The notes under the pieces: generated by a model
Told to the model about the DNA's origin: nothing
Database searches by the model: none
What the model saw: the letters and a program-made list of their open reading frames with translations, nothing else
NCBI GenBank assembly: GCA_949893755.1
Contig: CATLCV010000031.1
Span: 1 to 35,560, forward strand
Direction: 5' to 3'
DNA: 35,560 nt
From: an uncultured Lachnospiraceae bacterium
Lineage (GTDB): Bacteria; Bacillota; Clostridia; Lachnospirales; Lachnospiraceae
Shown here: positions 1 to 8,119 of the stretch, in pieces
Numbering within the stretch: position 1 is the stretch's first letter
Layout of the letters: every line of letters begins with the position of its first letter
Translations under genes and position numbers: made by a program

Positions 1-1
1 A

Positions 2-775
2 AACTGGATTGGGTTCGACGCAGATATGGCGAGGGCATTTGCAGAAAGCATCGGCGTAACCGCACAATTTGTGGAAATTGACTGGGACAACAAGATTATG
101 GAGCTGGACGGCAAGACGATTGACTGTGCATGGAACGGCATGACACTGCTTGAGGATGTCAAAAACGCGATGGAATGCACCAATCCATACTGCAACAATG
201 CGCAGGTCGTTATTGTCCCATCGGACAAGGCGGATCTTTACCAGGATGTAGACAGCCTTAAGGAGCTGAATTTTGCTGTTGAGTCAGGAAGCGCCGGAGA
301 GGATATGGCGCAGGAAAACAATTTCAGCTACACGCCGGTACAGCAGCAGTCCAGTGCCTTGATGGAGGTTGCGGCAGGCACCGCGGATGCGGCGATTATC
401 GATTCTTTGATGGCGGCGGCGATGGTAGGCGAAGGCACAGGCTATGCAAACCTTACCTACACAGTAGAGTTAAACAGCGAGGAATATGGTGTCGGCTTCC
501 GCAAAGGCTCTGCTCTTGCGGGCGCGCTCAATATTATCCCCGAACGGGAAGAACGCGTCGGACCCCAGAGATACATCGGTCATCTTGTCCAGCCATGCCC
601 GCTTTTCTTCTCTTGTAAATACGTCCGGCTTTACTTTAAAGGTATTCTCCCATACGCCGTCCGCAAGAACATCCATATATTCCTCTCCGATATAAAGGTC
701 AATGGCATTGTCCCGGTCCGCCCGGCCGATGCCGTCCTTAAACTGCAGCCCAAGAACCTGCGGCGCCTGCCTTAA
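2..775 (+). CDS. Amino-acid ABC transporter substrate-binding protein, partial at both ends (chimeric tail)
   Basis: This is a family 3 (polar amino acid type) periplasmic-binding-protein fragment. The frame is open from base 2, before the first ATG at 26, and the N-terminal part with the signal peptide lies outside the window. The visible stretch carries the usual lobe features: a WIGFDADMA start of lobe 1, a DWDNKI strand, a hinge near VIVPSDK, a GSAGED loop and a DAAIIDSLMA segment. Family-like sequence continues to about the SALAGALN codons (near 532). After that the frame stays open to a stop at 773-775 but reads the antisense of the AICAR-transformylase gene, so the last roughly 80 residues are not native. 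In the family it would bind an amino acid outside the membrane and deliver it to an ABC permease. The ligand cannot be read from this fragment. I am confident of the family, and I believe the C-terminus is an artefact of a join. Confidence 0.75.
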   Translation, partial: NWIGFDADMARAFAESIGVTAQFVEIDWDNKIMELDGKTIDCAWNGMTLLEDVKNAMECTNPYCNNAQVVIVPSDKADLYQDVDSLKELNFAVESGSAGEDMAQENNFSYTPVQQQSSALMEVAAGTADAAIIDSLMAAAMVGEGTGYANLTYTVELNSEEYGVGFRKGSALAGALNIIPEREERVGPQRYIGHLVQPCPLFFSCKYVRLYFKGILPYAVRKNIHIFLSDIKVNGIVPVRPADAVLKLQPKNLRRLP

Positions 776-1573
776 CCACCAGTTATCCGCCTTCTGTCCT
801 GCCAGACGGGTACAGTGGATCCTGGACTGCTGCCCCGCGCCGATCCCGATGGCCTGTCCGTCCTTCACATAGCATACGGAATTGGACTGGGTATATTTCA
901 GCGTGATCATGGAGATTGCCAGATCCCGCTTTGCATTTTCCGGAATGTCTTTATTCTCGGTTACGACCTTTGCAAAGAACTCATCGTCAATCTTTAATTC
1001 ATTTCTTCCCTGTTCAAATGTGATTCCAAATACTTCCTTGTGCTCCAACGGCGCCGGCTCATACGCAGGATCGATCTGGATCACATTGTAATTGCCTTTT
1101 TTCTTCTGCTTTAACAGCTCCAGAGCCTCCGGCTCATATCCCGGCGCGATCACGCCGTCCGATACCTCCCTCTTGATCAGCCTTGCCGTATCCAAGTCGC
1201 ACACATCGGACAGGGCGATAAAGTCGCCGAAGGAGGACATCCGGTCGGCTCCTCTGGCTCTCGCATAGGCGCACGCAAGGGGAGAGAGCTCTCCCAGATC
1301 ATCCACCCAGTAGATCTTCGCCAATGTTTCCGACAGCGGAAGCCCGACTGCAGCGCCTGCCGGGGACACATGCTTGAAGGAGGTTGCGGCCGGTAGCCCG
1401 GTAGCCTTCTTCATCTCGCTTACCAGCAGCCAGCCGTTGAATGCGTCCAGAAAGTTGATATATCCCGGACGCCCGCATAATACTTCAATGGGAAGGTCGC
1501 TTCCGTCCTGCATATAGATCCTGGACGGCTTCTGATTCGGGTTGCAGCCATATTTCAATTCTAATTCTTTCAT
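470..1573 (-). CDS. purH: AICAR transformylase (stand-alone PurH formyltransferase domain), C-terminus truncated at a join
   Basis: Stand-alone phosphoribosylaminoimidazolecarboxamide formyltransferase, which transfers a formyl group from 10-formyl-THF to AICAR in the penultimate step of IMP synthesis. Visible family features are the SFKHVSPAGAAVG segment near residue 65, LSPLACAYARARGADRMSSFGDFIALSD, the KYTQSNSVCYVKDGQAIGIGAGQQSRIHCTRLA-type substrate region cut into recognisable blocks, and SLGSDAFFPFGDNIERA near the end. The methylglyoxal-synthase-like cyclohydrolase domain of ordinary PurH is absent, and the neighbouring PurO-type gene supplies that activity. Family members are about 390 residues. 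Here homology stops at IERARKS (about base 512) and the frame then reads antisense of the binding-protein gene to a stop at 470, so the last roughly 30 native residues (PGGS-type tail) are lost. The ATG at 1573 follows AAGGAG by 9 nt. Confidence 0.85.
   Translation of the reverse strand: MKELELKYGCNPNQKPSRIYMQDGSDLPIEVLCGRPGYINFLDAFNGWLLVSEMKKATGLPAATSFKHVSPAGAAVGLPLSETLAKIYWVDDLGELSPLACAYARARGADRMSSFGDFIALSDVCDLDTARLIKREVSDGVIAPGYEPEALELLKQKKKGNYNVIQIDPAYEPAPLEHKEVFGITFEQGRNELKIDDEFFAKVVTENKDIPENAKRDLAISMITLKYTQSNSVCYVKDGQAIGIGAGQQSRIHCTRLAGQKADNWWLRQAPQVLGLQFKDGIGRADRDNAIDLYIGEEYMDVLADGVWENTFKVKPDVFTREEKRAWLDKMTDVSLGSDAFFPFGDNIERARKSRAFAEADTIFLAV
512..532. other. Chimeric junction between binding-protein and AICAR-transformylase genes
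   Basis: Twenty-one bases read sensibly in both genes: on the plus strand as the ALAGALN continuation of the binding protein and on the minus strand as the IERARKS end of the transformylase. Left of the segment only the binding protein makes sense; right of it only the transformylase does. Both genes lose their natural 3' ends and stops here. This is what a microhomology-mediated inversion, a template switch or a short-overlap assembly error would produce. Confidence 0.7.
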
Positions 1574-1666
1574 CTGTCACGACTCCTTTTTTTGTTTTCT
1601 TATTCGTGTTTCTGAATTTCTGCCCGCAGCTCTTTCCTGTCTCTGAACTGCGGTTCACGCTCTACA

Positions 1667-2383
1667 TCATTTCTGATTTTTATTTACGATCCTGGTCTCG
1701 TACTTTCCGCTCTTAATATCGATGTAACGCACAAACAGAGATACTTTATTCTCCTCATTCAGACTGTCCCACAGAAGCTCTGTAAAGGCATCGATCTCGT
1801 CCGGTATGGAGATCAGCTTCGGTTCCCCTTCAAAGCTGGGGAGCGGATCGCCGTCATGCATATAAGTATGTATAAAATGCCCTTCTCCCGCCGCCGGATT
1901 CTCATAGGCAAATGTATACCGATTGCAGCTTTCCGGATTGCCGTTGCTGCTCTTTAAGATGGACATGGCATAATTGTAGTTTCCATTCTCCACATGCATG
2001 ATTCCGGAGATACGCGGCGTATAGTTGGGAGCGTCCGGTTCAAATTCCCTGGAACGCAGCGACTGCTCGAATGTCATCTGACGGTCCATCCCCTCGTAGA
2101 TGGTATCCGTCTGGTCTCCATTGGTCACGATGGTCTTGTTGCCGAGTACACGCACCGGAGCGTAGATCACCAGGCTCGGGTCCGTCAGCTTGGCAGGGTC
2201 AAATGCCTGGGTCCGGATGCCTTCCCCGTCTTCCACGAAGATACGGTTCCTGCTGTTCACGCTGCGCCCCATGATAAAATATGCAGCAGCAGCCTTCGTA
2301 CCGTCCGCGCTCTTCCCAAGGATGATCCCTCTTCCCGGATAAGAATTGTTCTTTAATTCCTGCTCAATGGATAACATGTTCAT
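1667..2383 (-). CDS. purO: IMP cyclohydrolase, PurO-type
   Basis: Closes FAICAR to IMP, the last step of purine synthesis. The 238-residue sequence resembles the IMP_cyclohyd (PurO) family first known from archaea: an N-terminal YPGRGIILGKS block (residues about 15-25), AAAYFIMGRSVNSRNR, DPSLVIYAPVR, and a FTYENPA-like region near 160. It has no relation to the MGS-like domain of bacterial PurH. It lies 93 nt upstream of the stand-alone AICAR transformylase on the same strand, so together the two replace bifunctional PurH. ATG at 2383 is preceded by GGAAGGAG at 10 nt; a second in-frame ATG at 2377 is possible. A sigma-A promoter is visible upstream. The family call is strong; the split arrangement is known from several Firmicutes. 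Confidence 0.82.
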   Translation of the reverse strand: MNMLSIEQELKNNSYPGRGIILGKSADGTKAAAAYFIMGRSVNSRNRIFVEDGEGIRTQAFDPAKLTDPSLVIYAPVRVLGNKTIVTNGDQTDTIYEGMDRQMTFEQSLRSREFEPDAPNYTPRISGIMHVENGNYNYAMSILKSSNGNPESCNRYTFAYENPAAGEGHFIHTYMHDGDPLPSFEGEPKLISIPDEIDAFTELLWDSLNEENKVSLFVRYIDIKSGKYETRIVNKNQK

Positions 2384-2448
2384 GATTGTGCCTCTCCTTC
2401 CGATCTTTCGAATCTGATATCTGTTGTGAACAATTACCGAATACGTCC

Positions 2449-2477
2449 ATTATACCTGTGATATCCAGCAAGTTCAA
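2449..2477 (-). promoter_or_regulatory. Sigma-A promoter for purO-purH
   Basis: On the minus strand a TTGAAC -35 (2472-2477) and a consensus TATAAT -10 (2449-2454) are separated by 17 nt. Transcription would start near 2442, about 60 nt upstream of the purO ATG. I see no purine riboswitch or PurR-box-like repeat in the short leader. Confidence 0.7.
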
Positions 2478-2607
2478 TATAAAAATATCTTTTTTGTTTC
2501 TTATATCAATTTTGCATGTAATTCATTGATTCATATAATACAAATTGTATTTGTCTTTCGCTGTTACTGACAATGGAATCTCTGTTCTCTGGCTGATTAC
2601 AAGGCAA

Positions 2608-2645
2608 AAGGGAAACAACTTCCTTACGAAGCGTCTCCCTTCCCG
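2608..2645 (-). terminator. Possible terminator of the sugar operon
   Basis: Downstream of the lyxose isomerase stop, the minus strand has GGGAAGGGAGACGCTTCG followed by a GGAAG...TTTCCC return arm and CCCTTTTGCC. The stem is imperfect and the U tract short. The rest of 2384-2688 holds only the purO promoter and AT-rich sequence. Confidence 0.35.
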
Positions 2646-2688
2646 CATTTCTTTTTGTTCTGCAAAAATCTTTTTTTCAATATGGCTT

Positions 2689-3375
2689 CTACAGATTATT
2701 ATATTCATTCACCAACGGCCGCTCTGCTTTTTCATCTTCAAGAATCTGTGTAAATCTGTTCTGCTTCTCCGCAAATACGTTATCCAGATTGTCATCATTT
2801 ACCTTTGATACTTCCCCCGCCACCAGTGCTCCCGCACCTTTTTTCGCCCCAAATCTATGGTAGATCCCAGGTTCAAGTGTAATACTGTTTCCCGGATGAA
2901 TAGATATGATTTCTCCTGCCCTGGCACGATGTCTGATTCCATCCATAAAGAACTCCACTTCCCTGTGCAGATCAGGATTTCCATCCTCATCCGAATGAAA
3001 CAGTTCAATCTCCAGAATTCCATTTCCTCTGTTTATAATATCTTCTGTTTTATTCTTGTGAAAATGGAGAGGTATCACCTGCTTTTCCTTATCATTAAAG
3101 ATAATCACTTTTTCACAATACGGCACCCCGATCTCAGGATGCGCGGGGTCTCCATTTCGAATAGTAAAGAGTACCGCTCCTATGCGGTCAAAATCTCCGG
3201 AACCAAAATCTGTGACATCCCAGCCCTGCATTACGCTCTTTATATTTTCCAGGTCTCCTTTTCTTTTCTTCCATTCGTCCATTCCCCAATACGCAAAATC
3301 CGGCAGGCAAAACTGTATCTTAGCCAGCGTTTCCATAGAAAACCGGATCGCCTGATTTATTTCCGACCTTTTCAT
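2689..3375 (-). CDS. D-lyxose ketol-isomerase family protein
   Basis: A 228-residue cupin-type sugar isomerase of the D-lyxose isomerase family, which interconverts D-lyxose and D-xylulose; characterised members also act on D-mannose/D-fructose or L-ribose/L-ribulose. Visible features are the metal-binding PLHFHKNKTED motif (two histidines plus downstream Glu, residues about 102-112), the second cupin motif with HPGNSITLEPGIYHRFGA, and the N-terminal MKRSEINQAI helix typical of the family. No signal peptide, so cytoplasmic. It is the last gene of the operon, 9 nt after the GH29 gene, with an AGGTGG ribosome site. Its presence suggests the operon handles a rare aldose beyond L-fucose, but the true substrate cannot be read from sequence. 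Confidence 0.85.
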   Translation of the reverse strand: MKRSEINQAIRFSMETLAKIQFCLPDFAYWGMDEWKKRKGDLENIKSVMQGWDVTDFGSGDFDRIGAVLFTIRNGDPAHPEIGVPYCEKVIIFNDKEKQVIPLHFHKNKTEDIINRGNGILEIELFHSDEDGNPDLHREVEFFMDGIRHRARAGEIISIHPGNSITLEPGIYHRFGAKKGAGALVAGEVSKVNDDNLDNVFAEKQNRFTQILEDEKAERPLVNEYNNL

Positions 3376-3384
3376 AGTCCACCT

Positions 3385-4878
3385 CTACTCTCCGTAAATC
3401 CTGCTTCTTACAATTTTAATAACAGTGGCATTTTCATCTGTATTCCGATTCTCCGCAGAAATCACAAGCTCATATCCTTCCTGACGCCAATCCAGTTCTT
3501 TTTCATCTCCCAGCATGAATATACTCTCAATTTCTCCCGGATATAAATGATATAAAAGGGTTTTCAAACGGATTTCCTTTACAGGCGCCCCGAGGCAGAT
3601 TGCATATATATTTTTGTCTTTCATCGTATAACGGATATCCCGCGCGGTATACTCCACCTTATCCATCTCACAGAATGCCCCGTCGGCCGTCAGCTTTGTG
3701 GGTCCTTCCTCCGCTTCTACCCATGGAACCGTATCATAGATCGCTTCTCCATACTTTTCAAGCCATTTTCCCATATCCTTCAATATTGCTTTCGCTTCTT
3801 CGGCTATTGTGCCGTCCGGCTTCGGCCCGACATTTAAGATCATACATCCATTTTTACTTACATTGTCAATCAGAAAATGTATCAGCGTTTTGGCAGATTT
3901 ATACTCGCAGTTTTCCATATATCCCCATGCTTCTCCGTCATCCACCGTTGTCTCTGAGATCCAGTCATGATACATCAGGTTTGCGTATCTTCCCTGTTCA
4001 AGCAGTACGATACCTGCTCCTAATGGTAAATTATGCCACTTATAACTAACAACAATATCCTGTTCGTTTTTTCTGGCTGCATCCTGATAATAAGTAAGAA
4101 ACTTTCTTTTATACGCATCCTGAATGTAGTCCACTCCAAAATCAAAATAAATGTAATCCGGATGATAGCCATCTATCACTTCCCTGAGTTTTTCAAACCA
4201 CAGTTCACAGAATTGTTTACTCGGCAGGTCCTGACGATACCATTGCTGGTCAATGAATCCTTCTATTTGCGGAATACCGCATCCTCTGGTAATGGGAAGA
4301 GGCATGTATCGTTTCTCCGAGCCCCATTCCTGATTATGGGCTTCTCCATACAACCCTGCGAATTCGGGATCTGACGTATCGTACTCCTTTACCCAGCGAG
4401 GGAAAAACTTCCAGTTCTCCGCATGATGAAATGCCGTTAAAAATTCCATCCCCTGCTGGCGGATCGCTTTTTCCAGTTCCCCTACGATATCTCTTTTGGG
4501 TCCCATCCTTGCGGCATTCCATTGGTTTACTTCACTGTTCCACATACTGAACCCATCATGATGTTCTGCAATCGGCCCTGCGAACCCGGCACCCGCCTCT
4601 TTAAACAATTCCGCCCACTCATCTGCATCAAATTTCTCAGCCGTAAAAAGCGGAATCAGATCCTTATAGCCGAATTTCCCCGGATGTCCGTATTTTTTGC
4701 AGTGAAATGCATATTGCGGCGTTCCCTCCTGATACATTTTATATGGATACCAGGTCACATTAGGCCCGAATGCCGGCACAGACCAGATTCCCCAATGTGT
4801 ATAAATCCCAAATTTCTTTGTTTTCAGCCATTTGGGCGTTGTAAAATTTAATAATTCCGACCATTCCTTTGTTTTCAT
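3385..4878 (-). CDS. Alpha-L-fucosidase, GH29, cytoplasmic
   Basis: Glycoside hydrolase family 29, a retaining exo-fucosidase. The TIM-barrel domain occupies roughly residues 10-380: THWG with His28, the AEHHDGF motif (His106, His107, Asp108), an FHHAENW segment near 150, and YFDFGVD with Asp246 in the position of the catalytic nucleophile. A C-terminal beta domain follows from about 390. The acid/base residue is not conserved across GH29 and I cannot assign it with certainty. There is no signal peptide or lipobox, so the enzyme should act in the cytoplasm on a ligand brought in by the adjacent ABC system, unlike the many secreted gut fucosidases. Length 497 is normal. ATG at 4878 follows AAGGAG by 8 nt, and the gene starts 14 nt after the permease stop. 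Some GH29-like proteins prefer related sugars, so fucose is likely but not proven. Confidence 0.88.
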   Translation of the reverse strand: MKTKEWSELLNFTTPKWLKTKKFGIYTHWGIWSVPAFGPNVTWYPYKMYQEGTPQYAFHCKKYGHPGKFGYKDLIPLFTAEKFDADEWAELFKEAGAGFAGPIAEHHDGFSMWNSEVNQWNAARMGPKRDIVGELEKAIRQQGMEFLTAFHHAENWKFFPRWVKEYDTSDPEFAGLYGEAHNQEWGSEKRYMPLPITRGCGIPQIEGFIDQQWYRQDLPSKQFCELWFEKLREVIDGYHPDYIYFDFGVDYIQDAYKRKFLTYYQDAARKNEQDIVVSYKWHNLPLGAGIVLLEQGRYANLMYHDWISETTVDDGEAWGYMENCEYKSAKTLIHFLIDNVSKNGCMILNVGPKPDGTIAEEAKAILKDMGKWLEKYGEAIYDTVPWVEAEEGPTKLTADGAFCEMDKVEYTARDIRYTMKDKNIYAICLGAPVKEIRLKTLLYHLYPGEIESIFMLGDEKELDWRQEGYELVISAENRNTDENATVIKIVRSRIYGE

Positions 4879-4892
4879 ATCTTGTCTTCTCC

Positions 4893-5711
4893 TTATTTAT
4901 TTGCCCCTGAGGTAAGTCCTTTCACAACATTTTCCTGCATAAAAAGATACATAAAGAACGGCGGCAGGATTGCAATCAATATTGCTGCCATCAGTGCCCC
5001 GTAATCACTGTTATGCGCGCCCACAAAGTTAAGAAGTCCTACGGACAGCGTACGCAGCTCTGATTTTCCGATCATAATCATTGCCGTCAGCAATTCATTC
5101 CATGTATACATAAATACGAAAATAGATGCTGTAGCAATTGCAGGTTTGATCAATGGTAAAATAATCTTAAAAAACACTTTATATATACTGCATCCATCTA
5201 TTACGGCAGCTTCCTCTAAGGATACAGGGATACTGTACAGGAATCCCGTAATGATAAAAATAGACAGCGGCATCCAAAATACAGAATACAAAAGGATCAG
5301 CAGGATATAATTATCCCTGAGTCCAAACGTATTTGTCATAAATGCGATCGGAACGATGATACTCTGAATCGGAACCATCATGCCCATAACAAAATATACC
5401 CTGACTGCACCCTGCAGCCTAAACCGAAGCCGCGTCAGTGCGAAAGCGATCATACAGGAAAAGACAGCTGTCACAACAACCGCTCCCAATGCCAGTATCA
5501 GGCTGTTCAAAAACTGACGGCCGATTCCGGCGGCCCAGGCTTTTGAATAATTCTCCAGATGAATATCCGGTGACGGCAGAAATGGATTTTCAAAAATCTT
5601 AGTATTTGATTTTGTAGATGATATCACAATAAAATAGAGTGGATAAAGAAAAAATATTGTCATCAAGATACAAAATAAATACAGCACGATTTTTTTCATT
5701 TTTTTTACCAC
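4893..5711 (-). CDS. Sugar ABC transporter permease (MalG-like), GTG start
   Basis: Integral membrane subunit of a carbohydrate ABC importer (CUT1 type). About six hydrophobic helices are visible, the first at MKKIVLYLFCILMTIFFLYP, and the cytoplasmic EAA loop appears as EEAAVIDGCSIYKVFFKIILP, which docks onto the ATPase. The frame opens upstream at 5759, but the only well-spaced ribosome site (AGGAG, 8 nt) points to the GTG at 5709-5711, giving 272 residues. The ATG four codons later is about 20 nt from that site. It pairs with the other permease and the binding protein upstream. No ATPase gene is in the operon, so a shared MsiK-type ATPase is the likely partner. Confidence 0.88.
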   Translation of the reverse strand: MVKKMKKIVLYLFCILMTIFFLYPLYFIVISSTKSNTKIFENPFLPSPDIHLENYSKAWAAGIGRQFLNSLILALGAVVVTAVFSCMIAFALTRLRFRLQGAVRVYFVMGMMVPIQSIIVPIAFMTNTFGLRDNYILLILLYSVFWMPLSIFIITGFLYSIPVSLEEAAVIDGCSIYKVFFKIILPLIKPAIATASIFVFMYTWNELLTAMIMIGKSELRTLSVGLLNFVGAHNSDYGALMAAILIAILPPFFMYLFMQENVVKGLTSGANK

Positions 5712-5724
5712 GATCTTTTCTCCT

Positions 5725-5797
5725 TTCCCGAATATATGCGGGAAGACGGAAAATGACATTTACATACAAGGTATCACAAAAACACGTGCATTTTCCG
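5725..5797 (-). other. Two hairpins between the permease genes
   Basis: The 102-nt gap between the permease genes contains a 9-bp inverted repeat (CGGAAAATG at 5747-5755 with CATTTTCCG at 5789-5797) and a 6-bp one (TTCCCG 5725-5730 with CGGGAA 5739-5744, loop 8). The second sits directly upstream of the AGGAG of the downstream GTG start. Neither is followed by a T tract, so they look like mRNA structure rather than a terminator. Confidence 0.4.
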
Positions 5798-5813
5798 CCA
5801 GCCCCATGAAACG

Positions 5814-6698
5814 CTAATATTCTATTACTTCTCTCTTTGTAATCCGCAGGCTGAGTATCGTACATAAAATACTCAGTACAAATAAGATCACTCCAATCGC
5901 TGACGCCCTGCCAAAATTACTGTATTTGAATGCCTGCTTATATAAAAGTGTACTTGGTACATCCGTCAATCCATTCGGCCCTCCGCTTGTCATAACATAC
6001 ACCAGGTCAAAGGTTTTCAACACTGCCGTTACAATAATGACAATACTTGATACGATGGATTGCCAGATCATTGGAACGATCATGTACCGCACCTTTTTCA
6101 GGCCCGTACAGCCATCCAGTACACCCGCTTCTATAACATCTGACGGCAATGCCTGAATCGCCGCATAGCTGGTTGCCATGTGGAATCCGATTCCGCACCA
6201 TGTATTGATCAATATAAGGGATGTCATTGCCGTTGATGGTTCCACAAGCCAATTATGAATCAGCATTCTAAGGCCCAGGAAGTCCAGTATTTCATTCAAT
6301 ACTCCCACAGGCATCAGAATAAAATACCATATCAATCCCACCACGGTGGTGGATACGACCTGCGGGATAAAATAAGCCGCTTTAAAAAATTTATATCCTC
6401 TAAACTGTTCGCTTAGCAGAACCGCCAAGAGCAGTCCGATCGGAAGCTGTGTAAACAATGTCAAGACCAAAAACCAGAGAATGTTCTTCATAGAATGCCA
6501 AAAGGATGGATCCTGAAAGACAGCAACAAAATTTTCAATCCCGACAAAGGTCATCTCTGATCCCCTGATACCATTCCATTTGAAAAATCCCAGTACCAAA
6601 GAGCCTCCGATCGGTAATATCAGCAATATCGTATATACCAGCAGTCCCGGAAGCAAAAACACTAAAATTGCCTTACGATCCCTGCGTATCTTTTCCAA
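5814..6698 (-). CDS. Sugar ABC transporter permease (MalF/UgpA-like), TTG start
   Basis: First permease of the CUT1-type importer, 294 residues. A hydrophobic helix at residues about 11-37 (ILVFLLPGLLVYTILLILPIG) is followed by the usual series of membrane segments. An EAA-type loop reads EAGVLDGCTGLKKVRYMIVPMIW near residues 190-210. The start codon is TTG (6696-6698), supported by AAAGGAG 7 nt upstream and by the family-typical start before RRDRKAILVFLLP. It lies 38 nt after the binding-protein stop. It would form the membrane channel with the MalG-like subunit. The substrate specificity is set mainly by the binding protein and is not readable here. Confidence 0.88.
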   Translation of the reverse strand: MEKIRRDRKAILVFLLPGLLVYTILLILPIGGSLVLGFFKWNGIRGSEMTFVGIENFVAVFQDPSFWHSMKNILWFLVLTLFTQLPIGLLLAVLLSEQFRGYKFFKAAYFIPQVVSTTVVGLIWYFILMPVGVLNEILDFLGLRMLIHNWLVEPSTAMTSLILINTWCGIGFHMATSYAAIQALPSDVIEAGVLDGCTGLKKVRYMIVPMIWQSIVSSIVIIVTAVLKTFDLVYVMTSGGPNGLTDVPSTLLYKQAFKYSNFGRASAIGVILFVLSILCTILSLRITKREVIEY

Positions 6699-6736
6699 CC
6701 TGCCACTCCTTTCTGCCAGTTATCTGCCTTTTGCAG

Positions 6737-8119
6737 CTATCTTGCCGCATCCAGGCTGTCCTGCATCTGTTTTGCCGCTTCCTCCGCAGTCATGCCGTTC
6801 AGGGCGCCAGTCATTGCATCACCCAGGAAGTTTTCAGCACTTGCATTGGTATCATATGACCAGATGTCACTGCCAAATACAACGTCCTGTGCATTTCGAT
6901 ATTCCAGAACCTCCGCCAGGATTGGGCTGATCCTGGAATTATCTATCTCTACATCTGTCCGTGCAGGAATCAGTGAAGCCTCATAAAGCGCCATTTCCTG
7001 CAGTTCCTTGCTCACATACAGGAATAAAAACTCAGACGCATAAGAAAGCTTTTCCGGGTCATCCTTCAGGTGTCCTCCCAGTTCAAACTGTATCGGGTAT
7101 GCGACATCATGTTTTGAAAATTCCTCTTTGTCCTCAAAGTATGGCACTCTGAAAGTTCCTACAGATTCTTCTATATCCTTTAATTCCCCCACTCTCCATG
7201 TGCCGTCTAAGGTAATGGCCGTTTCCCCTGTCATAAATCTCTGCTTTTCTGTTTCATAATCAATCCCCTGGTAATCATCCCCAAATATGCCGCGGTCGGC
7301 CAGATCCTGAATAAATGCAAATGCTTCTACAATATCATCATCGGTCCACTTTGCCTCCCCGGATCCTAATTTAGCACCTTTATCCGCTCCGCTGAGACGA
7401 TAAATGATCGCATTCAGAAGGTGAGTTGCACGCCACGGATTTTTTGTTCCCATGGACCAGGGAATCACATCGATTTTCTCCAGCTTTTCACATACCTCAT
7501 AAAATTCATCCCATGTTTCCGGAAGTTTTTCAATTCCTGCTTTTTTAAAGAGATCTTTATTATAATAAAACACTTCCATTGAAATGTTCTTTGGCAGTGC
7601 ATAGATTCCTTCTACTCCCACGCCCGACAGATTCATCATATCGATCAATGACGGATCCACATTATTTTTTATATCTTCATCCTGTTTAATGACCTCTGTC
7701 ATATCCAGGAATACACCGCTTTCCGCATAGGGTTTCATGACACTTAATCCCGGCCACTCAATCACATCCGCAACATTTCCAGATGCAATATCCGCCTTAA
7801 ACTGATTGTCAAACGCAACGCTGTCATTAATTGATTCATCCTGGAATGTAATATCCGGATATCTTTCCTGAAACTCTTTTTTACATGCTTCCAAAATAGG
7901 AACTGCGCTATCAGCTCCAGAAGTCCTTGTAAGCATACGGATCGTAATTCCTTTTCCTGTTCTCTCAGACTCCTCTTCGGCCTCTTCACCTTCTGTATTT
8001 TTCTGTCCATCCGCTTCTACTGCAGTATTTTCCTCTGTTTTCGGACTGCTGCATCCTGTCAAAACCATCATTCCGCATAACGTAACTGCTAATAGTCTGC
8101 TAAATATATTCTTTTTCAT
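6737..8119 (-). CDS. Sugar ABC transporter substrate-binding lipoprotein
   Basis: Family 1 extracellular solute-binding protein of 460 residues. A lipoprotein signal peptide is clear: MKKNIFSR, a hydrophobic run and an LTGC lipobox with Cys23, followed by an acidic Glu-rich linker. The mature part shows the two-lobe CUT1 pattern (ITIRMLTR..., FQERYPDITF, DVIEWPGLSVMKPYAESGVFLDMTE, TGETAITLDGTWRVGEL). It binds a sugar outside the membrane for the two permeases that follow. Its ATG overlaps the stop of the upstream LacI-fusion gene as ATGA (8116-8119), with AAAGGAG inside the upstream gene, so translation is probably coupled. The ligand may be a fucosylated glycan or a rare sugar judging from the neighbours; this is inference. 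Confidence 0.9.
   Translation of the reverse strand: MKKNIFSRLLAVTLCGMMVLTGCSSPKTEENTAVEADGQKNTEGEEAEEESERTGKGITIRMLTRTSGADSAVPILEACKKEFQERYPDITFQDESINDSVAFDNQFKADIASGNVADVIEWPGLSVMKPYAESGVFLDMTEVIKQDEDIKNNVDPSLIDMMNLSGVGVEGIYALPKNISMEVFYYNKDLFKKAGIEKLPETWDEFYEVCEKLEKIDVIPWSMGTKNPWRATHLLNAIIYRLSGADKGAKLGSGEAKWTDDDIVEAFAFIQDLADRGIFGDDYQGIDYETEKQRFMTGETAITLDGTWRVGELKDIEESVGTFRVPYFEDKEEFSKHDVAYPIQFELGGHLKDDPEKLSYASEFLFLYVSKELQEMALYEASLIPARTDVEIDNSRISPILAEVLEYRNAQDVVFGSDIWSYDTNASAENFLGDAMTGALNGMTAEEAAKQMQDSLDAAR

Noticed and set aside
2857..3546. A 229-codon plus-strand frame over the lyxose isomerase and GH29 end
   Set aside because: Crosses two well-supported minus-strand genes and shows no domain.
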